From Achromobacter ruhlandii (GTDB lineage: Bacteria; Pseudomonadota; Gammaproteobacteria; Burkholderiales; Burkholderiaceae_B), in assembly GCF_902859695.1 (NCBI RefSeq), contig NZ_CADIJL010000020.1, forward strand, positions 40,517 through 104,516: a stretch of DNA of 64,000 nt, given 5' to 3'. Positions within the stretch are counted from its first letter, which is position 1, and the number at the start of each line of letters is the position of its first letter. Position numbers and translations under genes: made by a program. Under the pieces are notes generated by a model. It saw nothing but the letters and a program-made list of their open reading frames with translations. It was not told the DNA's origin and did not search any database. Shown one piece after another: positions 7,133 through 15,317 of this stretch.

Positions 7133-8749
7133 ATGTTGAAGAACCTGAAGATCCGCACCGGCCTGCTGGCAGTCCTGGCCATCTTCGTCCTGGCGCTGGC
7201 AACCGCCACCGGCATGGGCTGGCTGTATGCCAGGGACGCCGACATCGCGGTGGACGACCTGAACGCGGTCGCCGCCGAACAGACCCGGCCGCTGTACGAG
7301 ACGCAGACGCTGCTGCTGCGCAGCCGCCTGACCCTGGTGGCCGCCTACCTGGACATCGTGTCCGGCAAGGGCAGCCAATCCCAGGGCAGCATCGACCAGG
7401 CCAACCAGCACCTGCGGGAAGCGCGCAAGCACTTCGCCATCTACCAGAGCGTGCCCAAGAGCACCGAGGCCGGCCTGAAGCTGGCCAGCGAGCTGGACGC
7501 CGTCTTCACCGCCTATGTGCGCAGCATCGAGGCGCTGGAGCAGGCGCTGCAGAAACAATCCGCCGACGGCTATGCCGCCGCCGTGGTCGAGACCCGCGGC
7601 GCCGACGCCCGCTTCGCCGAACGCGTGGCCGCCTTCCTGGCGCACACCGAGCGCCGCAGCGCCGCGATCAATTCCGCATCCGACCTGCGCTACGAACGGG
7701 CCGAGCTGTCCACGATCATCATGCTGGCGCTGGCCGCCGCGCTGGCGCTGGGCTGCTGGCGCTTCATCGGCCGCCAGGTGCTGCAACCGCTCAGGGACGC
7801 CGCGGTGCATTTCGACCGCATCGCCTCCGGCGACCTGACCCAGCGCGTCACGGTCAATTCCAACAATGAGATCGGCGTGCTGTTCACGGCGCTCAAGCGC
7901 ATGCAGGAGAGCCTGACCCGCACCGTCAGCGAAGTGCGCCGCAGCGTCACCGAGATCAACACCGGCGCGGCCGAAATCGCCTCGGGCAACACCAACCTGT
8001 CGGCGCGCACCGAGGAACAGGCCGCCTCGCTCGAAGAGACCGCCGCATCCATGGAAGAACTGGCCACCGCCGTCAAGCAGAACACCGAACACGCGCACCA
8101 GGCCAACACCCTGGCGGCCGAGAGCCGCAGCATCGCCCTGCGGGGCGGCGAGGTGGTCGGCCAGGTGGTCCAGACCATGACCCGCATCTCGGAAAGTTCG
8201 CGCCGCATCTCGGAGATCGTCTCGGTGATCGACGGCATTGCCTTCCAGACCAACATCCTGGCCCTGAACGCGGCGGTCGAGGCCGCCCGCGCCGGCGAGC
8301 AGGGCAAGGGCTTCGCGGTGGTCGCCGGCGAGGTGCGCACGCTGGCCCAGCGCAGCGCCCAGGCCGCCCGCGAAGTGAAGGACCTGATCGAACAGTCCTC
8401 CAGCAACGTCGAAAGCGGCGCCGAACAGGTCCGCGCCGCCGGCGACACCATGCAGGAAATCGTGGCGTCGGTGCAGCGCGTCACCCAGATCATGGCGGAA
8501 ATCACCGAAGCCTCGACCGAGCAGTCCGTCGGCATCGACCAGATCAACGGCGCCGTGACCCAGATGGACGACGTCACCCAGCAGAACGCCGCCTTGGTCG
8601 AGGAAGCGGCGGCGGCGGCCTCGTCACTGGAGGAACAGGCCAAGCGCCTGGCGGCCACCGCCGCATTCTTCAAGCTGCCGGCCGGGACGGTGATCGACGT
8701 CACGCCGCAGGCCATCGCCGCGCCGCTGCGGCCGGCCTACGTGAACTGA
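7133..8749 (+). CDS. methyl-accepting chemotaxis protein
   Basis: A 538-residue inner-membrane chemoreceptor: first transmembrane helix at about 8-30, periplasmic helical ligand domain of the Tar/4HB type to about 190, second helix at about 190-212, HAMP linker, then the cytoplasmic signalling domain. The hairpin tip that binds CheA and CheW is clear ([20 protein letters not shown], then [17 protein letters not shown]). Gln/Glu-rich methylation helices flank it ([17 protein letters not shown]). No C-terminal CheR-tethering pentapeptide is present. AGGAGC precedes ATG 7133. Ligand unknown. Confidence 0.93.
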   Translation: MLKNLKIRTGLLAVLAIFVLALATATGMGWLYARDADIAVDDLNAVAAEQTRPLYETQTLLLRSRLTLVAAYLDIVSGKGSQSQGSIDQANQHLREARKHFAIYQSVPKSTEAGLKLASELDAVFTAYVRSIEALEQALQKQSADGYAAAVVETRGADARFAERVAAFLAHTERRSAAINSASDLRYERAELSTIIMLALAAALALGCWRFIGRQVLQPLRDAAVHFDRIASGDLTQRVTVNSNNEIGVLFTALKRMQESLTRTVSEVRRSVTEINTGAAEIASGNTNLSARTEEQAASLEETAASMEELATAVKQNTEHAHQANTLAAESRSIALRGGEVVGQVVQTMTRISESSRRISEIVSVIDGIAFQTNILALNAAVEAARAGEQGKGFAVVAGEVRTLAQRSAQAAREVKDLIEQSSSNVESGAEQVRAAGDTMQEIVASVQRVTQIMAEITEASTEQSVGIDQINGAVTQMDDVTQQNAALVEEAAAAASSLEEQAKRLAATAAFFKLPAGTVIDVTPQAIAAPLRPAYVN

Positions 8750-8863
8750 AAGGGCCAATGACGCGGGCGCGCCGATTTAAGACTGCGCCCGATCGGCCGT
8801 TGTCCAGAAGGTCAGGCCCCGCTCCCCTGCGGCCGGCCTTCCCCCCGACCACGAGCCCCCCGC

Positions 8864-9151
8864 ATGAGCCGCGCCCTCGCCTGTCATTTTTGCCTCTCGA
8901 CGCTGGCGCAAGGCGCCCCGCTGCTGGAACGGAACGGCACGGCCATCTGCAAGGCCTGTGTCGACGCCTTCTCCGTCGAATTCACCGAGCGGGCCTGGGC
9001 CATGGCGTCATCGCTGGACGAACAGCTCGACGTGCTGCTGCTGGAAAGCAAGCGGGCGCTGGAACAAAGCGCCACCCTGGCCGAGCGCGCCCGGGGCTGC
9101 GGCCTGAGCCTGGCCGACCTGTCCGCGATGCCGCCGCGCACCCTGTCCTGA
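8864..9151 (+). CDS. small protein with ClpX-like C4 zinc finger
   Basis: A 95-residue protein. The N-terminus has CxxC at 7-10 (ACHFC) and CxxC at 29-32 (ICKACVDAF), with spacing and surrounding residues like the zinc-binding domain of ClpX (CxFC...ICxxCV). Residues 40-95 are predicted helical with a Leu-rich amphipathic stretch (LDEQLDVLLLESKRALEQS), possibly a coiled coil. No ATPase domain is present. The function is unknown; a stand-alone adaptor or dimerisation module is conceivable. Confidence 0.65.
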   Translation: MSRALACHFCLSTLAQGAPLLERNGTAICKACVDAFSVEFTERAWAMASSLDEQLDVLLLESKRALEQSATLAERARGCGLSLADLSAMPPRTLS

Positions 9152-9260
9152 TCCGTCGGCCCGGCCGACCAGTGATGGCGGCGGCCGCCGCCTTGACCTC
9201 AACCACGGTTGAGGTTCGATACTGGGGCTTCGTCAATACGCTTGTCCACGGAGCCTTCGC

Positions 9261-9692
9261 ATGTCGTCCCGCATCACCCCCGCCCTGTCCTCGCTTGCCT
9301 TCATCAACCCGCCCGGCCTGTACGACCCCCGTCCCAACGGCTACTCGCACGTCGCCGTGGCCGACACGCCCGCCCGGCTGGTGTTCGCCGCCGGCCAGGG
9401 CGGCGAAAACGCCCGGGGCGAGCTTTCACCCGACTTCCTGGCCCAGGTGCGCCAGGCGCTGGACAACGTCCAGACCGCCCTGCAGGCGGCCGGCGCCACC
9501 CTGTTCGATGTCGCCAAGTTGACCGTACTGGTGGTCGACCACAGCCAGGAACGCCTGGCGCTGTTCTCCAACGAGATCAAGTCGCGCTGGGGCATCCACC
9601 TGGCGCCCGCCTGCACCCTGATCCCGGTGCCGCGGCTGGCATTGGACGGAATGCTGGTGGAAATCGAAGCGACGGCGCTGCTGCCGCTTTGA
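9261..9692 (+). CDS. RidA family protein
   Basis: A 143-residue YjgF/YER057c/UK114-family protein. Family features are LVFAAGQGGENARGELSPDFLAQVRQALDNV interpreted as the first strand plus helix, VAKLTVLVVD, and the C-terminal ACTLIPVPRLALDGMLVEIEA. RidA proteins hydrolyse reactive enamine/imine intermediates of PLP enzymes in the cytosol. The Arg that binds the carboxylate in archetypal RidA is not at the usual place (a VPRL segment stands in the C-terminal block), so it may belong to another Rid subgroup. A strong terminator follows. Confidence 0.85.
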   Translation: MSSRITPALSSLAFINPPGLYDPRPNGYSHVAVADTPARLVFAAGQGGENARGELSPDFLAQVRQALDNVQTALQAAGATLFDVAKLTVLVVDHSQERLALFSNEIKSRWGIHLAPACTLIPVPRLALDGMLVEIEATALLPL

Positions 9693-9753
9693 TTCAGCCA
9701 CGAATTCGAACGTATCCGGGCTGGGTCCCCCCGGGTACGCCACCTCAAACAAA

Positions 9754-9785
9754 AAGCCCCTGGTTTTGCAACCAGGGGCTTTTTT
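9754..9785. terminator. bidirectional terminator between ridA-like gene and tRNA-Lys
   Basis: A 12-bp perfect stem (AAGCCCCTGGTT / AACCAGGGGCTT) with loop TTGC has six T residues after it on the plus strand and a run of A residues before it, so it should stop transcription from both sides. Confidence 0.92.
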
Positions 9786-9833
9786 GCACATCTGCACATC
9801 GGTTGATCCAGCAAACGCTGAACCAGAAATGAG

Positions 9834-9909
9834 TGGTGGGCTGAGCGAGACTCGAACTCGCGACCAACGGATTAAAAGTCCGCTGCTCTACCGACTGAGC
9901 TATCAGCCC
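9834..9909 (-). tRNA. tRNA-Lys (anticodon UUU)
   Basis: Read on the minus strand, the 76-nt cloverleaf has acceptor GGGCTGA/TCAGCCC, D-arm AGCTCAGTCGGTAGAGC, anticodon loop CTTTTAA giving anticodon UUU, T-arm with GTTCGAGTC, and an encoded 3' CCA. It follows the pattern of E. coli tRNA-Lys closely. Confidence 0.96.
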
Positions 9910-10050
9910 GACCGAAGCCAGAGATTATGGCTGATTTCGCAGACCTTGTCAAAAAATAGAGACGGGGTCCGCTTCAATGCCGCAACATCCGGGCCTCTCC
10001 CGCCAGGCGCGCCAGCGCTCACTCTCGGTCGAGTCCTTAACGAGTCGCAT

Positions 10051-10075
10051 AAAAAACGGCCGCTTGCGCGGCCGT
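10051..10075 (-). terminator. terminator of the metNIQ operon
   Basis: An 8-bp stem (ACGGCCGC / GCGGCCGT) with a 4-base loop is followed on the minus strand by six T residues, 29 bases after the metQ stop. Confidence 0.88.
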
Positions 10076-10103
10076 CTCTTCCTGGGCGGAAACCGCGGCT
10101 CGA

Positions 10104-10901
10104 TTACCAGGCAGCCACCACCGCGCCCTTGAACTTGGTCTCGATGAACTGCTTCACGGCCGGGCTGTGATAGATGCTGACCAGCTTGGCGAACTCGGGA
10201 CGGTCCTTGTCCTTTTCACGCACCACCAGCACGTTGGCGTACGGCGAGTTGGGCGATTCCTGGGCGATGGCGTCGGTGGCCGGGTTCAGGCCCGCTTCCA
10301 GCGCGAAGTTGGTGTTCACGGCGGAGGCGTCGGTGTCGTCCAGCGAACGCGGCAGCTGGGCGGCGTCCAGTTCGATGAAGCGCAGCTTCTTCGGGTTCTC
10401 GATGACGTCGATCGGGGTGGCCTTCAGGCCGGCTTCCGGACGCAGCTTGATGAGGCCATTGGCCTGCAGCAGCAACAGGGCGCGGCCGCCGTTGGTCGGG
10501 TCGTTCGGCAGCGCGATGCGGGCGCCTTCCTTCAGCTCGGACAGCGACTTGATCTTCTTGCTGTAGATGCCGATCGGGAAGATCACGGTCTTGGCGATGC
10601 TGACCAGCTTGTAGCCGCGGTCGGCGTTGGCGTTGTCCAGGTACGGCTGGTGCTGGTAGCTGTTCAGATCCAGGTCGCCCGAGGCCAGCGCGACGTTGGG
10701 CTGCACGTAGTCGGTGAACTCGATCACCTGGATGTTCAGGCCCTGCTTGGCGGCTTCCTGCTTGACCACGTCGAAGATCTGGGCGTGCGGGCCGGCGGTG
10801 ACGCCAACCTTCAGCGGCTTGTCCTGGGCCAGCGCCGGCTGGGCGAATACGGCGGCGCCGAGGGCGAACGCGGCCAGCGACTTCAAAACCTTGATGCTCA
10901 T
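10104..10901 (-). CDS. metQ: MetQ/NlpA-family methionine-binding protein
   Basis: The 265-residue periplasmic substrate-binding subunit of the D/L-methionine importer. A Sec signal peptide ends near QPALAQ; there is no lipobox Cys, so it is probably soluble in the periplasm, unlike E. coli MetQ. Family blocks are LKVGVTAGPHAQIFDVVK, FTDYVQPNVALASGDLDLN, and NTNFALEAGLNP. It is the last gene of the metN-metI-metQ unit, about 50-60 bases after metI. Confidence 0.93.
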   Translation of the reverse strand: MSIKVLKSLAAFALGAAVFAQPALAQDKPLKVGVTAGPHAQIFDVVKQEAAKQGLNIQVIEFTDYVQPNVALASGDLDLNSYQHQPYLDNANADRGYKLVSIAKTVIFPIGIYSKKIKSLSELKEGARIALPNDPTNGGRALLLLQANGLIKLRPEAGLKATPIDVIENPKKLRFIELDAAQLPRSLDDTDASAVNTNFALEAGLNPATDAIAQESPNSPYANVLVVREKDKDRPEFAKLVSIYHSPAVKQFIETKFKGAVVAAW

Positions 10902-10950
10902 GTTGCGAATTTCCCGGATGTCGGAAGGAGGAGAAGAATGTTCGGTGTGA

Positions 10951-11604
10951 TCAACGATGCGAGATGCGGCGCACGTAGCGGTCGCCCAGGCTCTGGATCA
11001 GCTGCACCAGCACGATCAGCACGATGACCACGGCGGCCATCACGTCGGACTGGAAGCGCTGGTAGCCGTAGCGGATCGCCAGGTCGCCCAGGCCGCCGCC
11101 GCCGATGGCGCCGGCCATGGCCGAATAGCCGATCAGGCTGACCACGGTGACGATGGTGGCGGCGATCAGGCCGGGCAGCGCCTCGGGCAGCAGCACCTTC
11201 ATGATGATCTGCATCGGCGAGGCGCCCATGGCGCGCGCGGCGGTGACCAGGCCCGGATCGACTTCACGCATCGCGTTCTCGGCGATGCGCGCCATGAACG
11301 GAATCGCGGCCACCGACAGCGGCACGATGGCGGCGGTGGTGCCGATCGAGGTCTGCGCCACCAGGCGCGTGAACGGAATGATGGCGACCATCAGGATCAC
11401 GAACGGCACCGAGCGGGTGGCGTTGATGACCGCGCCCAGCGCGTGGTTGACGGCCTGGTTCTCCAGCATGTTGCCGCGCGCGGTGACCGTCAGGATCACG
11501 CCCAGCGGAATGCCGACCAGCACCGCGATGGCGCTGGCCACGCCCACCATCAGCAGGGTGTCAAGCAGCGACGTAATAAGCAGGTCGATCAGTTGCGGGC
11601 TCAT
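10951..11604 (-). CDS. metI: methionine ABC transporter permease MetI
   Basis: A 217-residue inner-membrane permease with five to six helices and the EAA loop (EALPGLIAATIVTVVSLIGYSAMAGAIGGGGL split across the coupling helix). ATG 11604 gives the usual family length; an in-frame GTG at 11631 would add nine residues. The start lies inside the 3' end of metN, so the two genes overlap by 44 bases and are probably translationally coupled. It forms the membrane channel of the importer with MetN. Confidence 0.93.
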   Translation of the reverse strand: MSPQLIDLLITSLLDTLLMVGVASAIAVLVGIPLGVILTVTARGNMLENQAVNHALGAVINATRSVPFVILMVAIIPFTRLVAQTSIGTTAAIVPLSVAAIPFMARIAENAMREVDPGLVTAARAMGASPMQIIMKVLLPEALPGLIAATIVTVVSLIGYSAMAGAIGGGGLGDLAIRYGYQRFQSDVMAAVVIVLIVLVQLIQSLGDRYVRRISHR

Positions 11605-12649
11605 GAGCGATTTCTTCAACGGTGATGTCACGGGCGGTCAACGCGGCGATGGCGTCCTTGACCGCGGCGGGCGCGCCTTGGGCCAGCACGAACATCGTGC
11701 CGACGGCCACGCCCTGGATGTCTTCGACGCGCGCCTGCACCAGGCCCACGTCCAGCGAATACTGCGTCGACAGGTCGGACAGGAACGAACCCGACGCGTC
11801 GGTGCCGGTCAGCGACAGGCGCAGCAGGCGCACGGCCTGGCCCGGCTTGGCGGCGGCCAGCGTCTCGATGCGCTGCTTGACGGCGGCCAGCGTGGCGTCG
11901 GTCAGGTCCGACGCGGTCGCGGCCGACACCATGGCGCGGGTCACTTCGTGGCGCGGCTGGGCGAACACTTCGCGGGTGCTGCCCATCTCGACCACTTCGC
12001 CCTGCGACAGCACGGCCACGCGGTCGCAGACCTCGCGCACCACTTCCATCTGGTGCGTGATCATGACCACGGTCACGCCGGTCTTGCGGTTGATGTCGCG
12101 CAGCAGTGCCAGGATGTTGTGGGTAGTCTCGGGATCGAGCGCGGACGTGGCCTCGTCGCTGAGCAGCACGTCCGGATTGTTGGCCAGGGCGCGCGCGATG
12201 CCGACGCGCTGCTTCTGGCCGCCGCTGATCTGGCTGGGATAACGGTCGCGCAGGTGCTCCAGGCCCACCAGGGCCAGCAGGCGTTCGACGCGGGCCGGAA
12301 TCTCGCTCTTGGCGACGCCGGCGATTTCCAGCGGCAGCGCCACATTGCCGTACACCGTGCGGCGCGACAGCAGGTTGAAGCCCTGGAACACCATGCCGAT
12401 GCGGCGGCGCTGCGCGCGCAGTTGCGCCTCGCTCAGTCCGGTCAGGGCCTGGCCGCCGATGGCGATGGAGCCTTCGTTGGGACGCTCCAGCAGGTTGATG
12501 CACTGGACCAGCGTGCTTTTACCGGCCCCGCTGGGGCCGATGATGCCGAAGACCTCGCCCTGCTGGATGTGCAGGTTGATGCCACGCAGCGCCTGGAACT
12601 GGCCGTGCGGCGTGGCGTAGGTCTTGGATAGGTTCTCGATCTGAATCAT
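11561..12649 (-). CDS. metN: methionine ABC transporter ATP-binding protein MetN
   Basis: A 362-residue ATPase: Walker A GPSGAGKST, signature QISGGQKQRVGIARAL, Walker B LLSDEATSALDPETT, switch His in MITHQMEV. The C-terminal about 100 residues form the NIL/ACT-like domain that senses methionine and inhibits uptake. First gene of metNIQ. The start MIQIENLSKTYAT is standard. A perfect inverted repeat at 12670-12686 just upstream may be an operator. Confidence 0.95.
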   Translation of the reverse strand: MIQIENLSKTYATPHGQFQALRGINLHIQQGEVFGIIGPSGAGKSTLVQCINLLERPNEGSIAIGGQALTGLSEAQLRAQRRRIGMVFQGFNLLSRRTVYGNVALPLEIAGVAKSEIPARVERLLALVGLEHLRDRYPSQISGGQKQRVGIARALANNPDVLLSDEATSALDPETTHNILALLRDINRKTGVTVVMITHQMEVVREVCDRVAVLSQGEVVEMGSTREVFAQPRHEVTRAMVSAATASDLTDATLAAVKQRIETLAAAKPGQAVRLLRLSLTGTDASGSFLSDLSTQYSLDVGLVQARVEDIQGVAVGTMFVLAQGAPAAVKDAIAALTARDITVEEIAHEPATDRPAYYVAA

Positions 12650-12669
12650 GGCAAGCGATTTTGTATCTT

Positions 12670-12686
12670 TTCTCTTCTAAAGAGAA
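12670..12686. promoter_or_regulatory. inverted repeat upstream of metN, candidate operator
   Basis: TTCTCTT-CTA-AAGAGAA is a perfect 7-bp inverted repeat with 3-base centre, 21-37 bases before metN, in a local AT-rich island (12655-12730). No SAM-riboswitch core was recognised here. Confidence 0.4.
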
Positions 12687-12747
12687 CGACCGTTTTTTCC
12701 ATTTTTAATAACTATCAGTAATATAAGATGCATCCGCGCAAAGACGT

Positions 12748-12788
12748 AAAGGGCAGTCGGGAAGGAAAGCCTTCCTGACTGCCCTTTT
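12748..12788. terminator. long hairpin, terminator of the GH31-like gene
   Basis: An 18-bp stem with one mismatch (AAAGGGCAGTC then GGAAGG, loop AAAG, CCTTCC then GACTGCCCTTT) with short T-runs on both sides. It lies between the GH31-like stop and metN. Confidence 0.75.
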
Positions 12789-12821
12789 GCATGGGTGGCC
12801 GGCGAACCGGCCGCGCCTGGC

Positions 12822-15047
12822 TCAGCGAGCGCGCGAAATACGGACTTCCGCGCCGCGGCGCTTGACCTCCAGGCCCTCGGACGGCGAAATGCGCAGGCCT
12901 TCCAGCCCCTTGATGTAGCTGGAGCCCTGCATCTGCATGACGCGGATCTTGTTGCGCATGACCACCGGGTTGTGCACCGGCATGCCGAACATCCAGACTT
13001 CGTCCAGGATGCGCGCCGAATTGAATTCGCCCGTGTGCTGCGCCGCCGGGCCGAGACAGAGCATGTGCCCTTCCCGGCCAAACACCGGGAACTGGCCCAG
13101 CTCGCAATCGATGGTCCAGGTGGTGCCGCCTTCGTAGCGGTGGCCGGTGTTCAGGTCCCACCAGGCCTCGCCCTTGGGCAGGTACACCCGCACCTGCTTG
13201 CCCGGCGCGGTGATCGGCGCCACCAGCAGGGCCGGGCCCAGCAGGTATTGCAGATCCCATTCGTGGGCATGCGGATCGTTCGGGAACGACAGCGCCATGG
13301 AACGCTGCACCGGCAGGCCGGTGCGGGCGGCGTCCTCGATGGCGCCCAGCACGTAAGGCACCAGGCGATAACGCCACTGCATCCAGGTCTTGACGTGCGC
13401 CAGGGTCTCGTCGCCGAAGTCCCACGGCAGCAGGCCGTTCACGCCCTGGAACGAGAAATTGGCCGAGAACACGCCGGCGGTCAGCCAGCGCAGGTACAGC
13501 TCGGGCGTCATGTCGGCCGTGCCGCGCGACGCGGTGCCGATGCCGTGCACCTGGACCGGCAGGCCCGAGGCGCCGATCGACAGCGCGGTGCGCAGGGTAT
13601 GGCGCAGGCCTTCCCAGGTGTTGTCGACCTGCGGGCCCACTTGCCAAGGCAGGCGTTGGGCGGCCGGGAACAGGTCGGTGCTGGGCACCACGCCCTCGGG
13701 CGGCACTTTCAGGCCGGCGACGGCGTCGAACAGCGCGCGGCGCACCAGCAGCGGATACATGCTGCGCAGCGCCGGGCCGGTTTCGCCATTGCGGGCCGAG
13801 ACACCGTCGGGAATGGCGATCTGGGCGTCGCAGGCCGGCGCGTCCAGGCCGTCTTCGACCAGTTGGCGATGGCGCTCGACCCACAGGTTGTAGATGTCGC
13901 GATAGGTCAGGTCCAGCAGGCCATAAGGCTGGCCGGAGGTGGCGGCGATGCCGTCGAACACCTGCGCGGAACCGTCTTCGCGCGTCAGCAGCCAGCCGCG
14001 ATCCTCGAGTTCCTCGAACAGCGGGCTGGTCTTGATGACGCCGGGGAAGCCGGACGCCGCCACGTGCACGTTGTGCTTGTGGAACAGCGCCAGCATCTGC
14101 TTGGCGTCGGGGAAGCGCTGGGCGTCCCATTCGAACACGGTCTTGTCGGCCTGGAAGCCCCAGGCCGCCGGCTGCGCCAGGGTCACGGCGTCGACCGGAA
14201 TCTGGTTCTCGCGCATGCGGCCCAGCAGCGCCACGGTCTGCGTCGGCATTTCGCCGCTGGCCTGCTGCAGCCAGGCGCCCATGGCCCACAGCACCGGCTG
14301 GCCGGCACGGCCGGTCAGCGCGGTGTACTGGTTCAGGATTTCGGCGGGCTCGCCGGCGAACAGGAACACATCCAGCACCACGTCGTCGACGCTGACGACA
14401 TAGGCCGAATCGGCCGGCGCCACGCCGACCGAGTGCTGTACCCGGCGCATCGTGTTGACGTACAGGCCCCAGCCGCGCGGACTCCATGCCAGCGGCAAGG
14501 CGCGATGTTCGGGGTCGTCGGAGACGACGGATTCCTCGCGGCGGTTCAGGTCGCCCGGGGTCTCGCCCAGGCCGTAGACGCGCTCGTCCGGCAGCAGCGT
14601 GAAGCCGGCGGACCAGACCGCGTCGTCGGCCTGGTCCAGCGCGTTGTGCCCGAATGCGGGCGTGTGCGCGGAAACCTCGGACTCGAACACCCGCTCTTCA
14701 TTGCGGTAGAGCGCGAAGCGGACGGGATTGGATTGGACTTCCAGGGCCACGTCGCCCTGGGTGATGCGCCAACCGTCCCCGCCTTCGCGCGGGGCGATGG
14801 CGGCCTCGCCCACCGCCTCCTGGCGCGCGAGCAACATCTCGGCCACGGCGCGCGCGCGCGCGCCGGGCTTGTCATCGGTAAGGTGGTTCGCCTCGCCGCA
14901 GCGCAGGCGAAACACACCAGGCGCATGCGCCTCGACTACCAGGTGCAACCCATCGCCCGCGTCGAAATCGATGCGACTGGGGCGGGACGTCAGCAGCTCG
15001 ATGGTGTCGAGCTGGGTAGTATGGGCAAAGTCGAACTTGGGCGGCAC
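12822..15047 (-). CDS. GH31-family alpha-glucosidase-like protein, active site altered
   Basis: A 741-residue GH31-type protein without a signal peptide. It has an N-terminal beta-sandwich (GLGETPGDLNRR near 159-170 is the substrate-entry motif), a TIM barrel from about 250, and C-terminal beta domains. The barrel strand carrying the nucleophile reads GLDAPACDAQIAIP, where Asp407 aligns with the YicI nucleophile of TDFGE. The acid/base Asp seems replaced by Gln473 (VGPQVDNTWEGL against GGDCYANYESM in YicI). The later HDIGGF-type motif reads HGIGTA (501-506). Alignment is by eye. Enzyme or non-catalytic role is open; substrate unknown. Confidence 0.75.
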   Translation of the reverse strand: MPPKFDFAHTTQLDTIELLTSRPSRIDFDAGDGLHLVVEAHAPGVFRLRCGEANHLTDDKPGARARAVAEMLLARQEAVGEAAIAPREGGDGWRITQGDVALEVQSNPVRFALYRNEERVFESEVSAHTPAFGHNALDQADDAVWSAGFTLLPDERVYGLGETPGDLNRREESVVSDDPEHRALPLAWSPRGWGLYVNTMRRVQHSVGVAPADSAYVVSVDDVVLDVFLFAGEPAEILNQYTALTGRAGQPVLWAMGAWLQQASGEMPTQTVALLGRMRENQIPVDAVTLAQPAAWGFQADKTVFEWDAQRFPDAKQMLALFHKHNVHVAASGFPGVIKTSPLFEELEDRGWLLTREDGSAQVFDGIAATSGQPYGLLDLTYRDIYNLWVERHRQLVEDGLDAPACDAQIAIPDGVSARNGETGPALRSMYPLLVRRALFDAVAGLKVPPEGVVPSTDLFPAAQRLPWQVGPQVDNTWEGLRHTLRTALSIGASGLPVQVHGIGTASRGTADMTPELYLRWLTAGVFSANFSFQGVNGLLPWDFGDETLAHVKTWMQWRYRLVPYVLGAIEDAARTGLPVQRSMALSFPNDPHAHEWDLQYLLGPALLVAPITAPGKQVRVYLPKGEAWWDLNTGHRYEGGTTWTIDCELGQFPVFGREGHMLCLGPAAQHTGEFNSARILDEVWMFGMPVHNPVVMRNKIRVMQMQGSSYIKGLEGLRISPSEGLEVKRRGAEVRISRAR

Positions 15048-15317
15048 AGAGCATCCCCCGGCTTAAGCCAAAAACCATCAAAAGACGCTATTTTGACGGA
15101 TTTGAGCTTTGAAATAAACTCGGTCCCTCTTTTGGATGGCGATATCGTCCAAAAAAAGGGTCACAAAGCCCCCGGCCGGCCCGTATCCGGCTCATCGCCG
15201 GCGCGCCGCCGCAACGCCATGCCTGCCCCAACGCGGGCCCATTTGGCGCCAAATCCTGGCATTTGCCGTCATTCTACGCCACCCCATTTCAGCCCTCCGC
15301 GCGCCCCGGAAGTTTTT
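15048..15317 (-). promoter_or_regulatory. intergenic region before the GH31-like gene with an inverted repeat
   Basis: The 270-base gap between mnmC and the GH31-like gene has an imperfect inverted repeat at about 15122-15157: TTTTGGA and TCCAAAA arms flanked by CCCT/AGGG, around an 11-base centre containing GATATC. On the minus strand it carries a T-rich arm, so it may be the mnmC terminator or an operator. No gene seen. Confidence 0.35.

Noticed and set aside
12650..12747. SAM or SAH riboswitch upstream of metN
   Set aside because: No conserved core of known SAM riboswitch types was recognised; only an inverted repeat is present.
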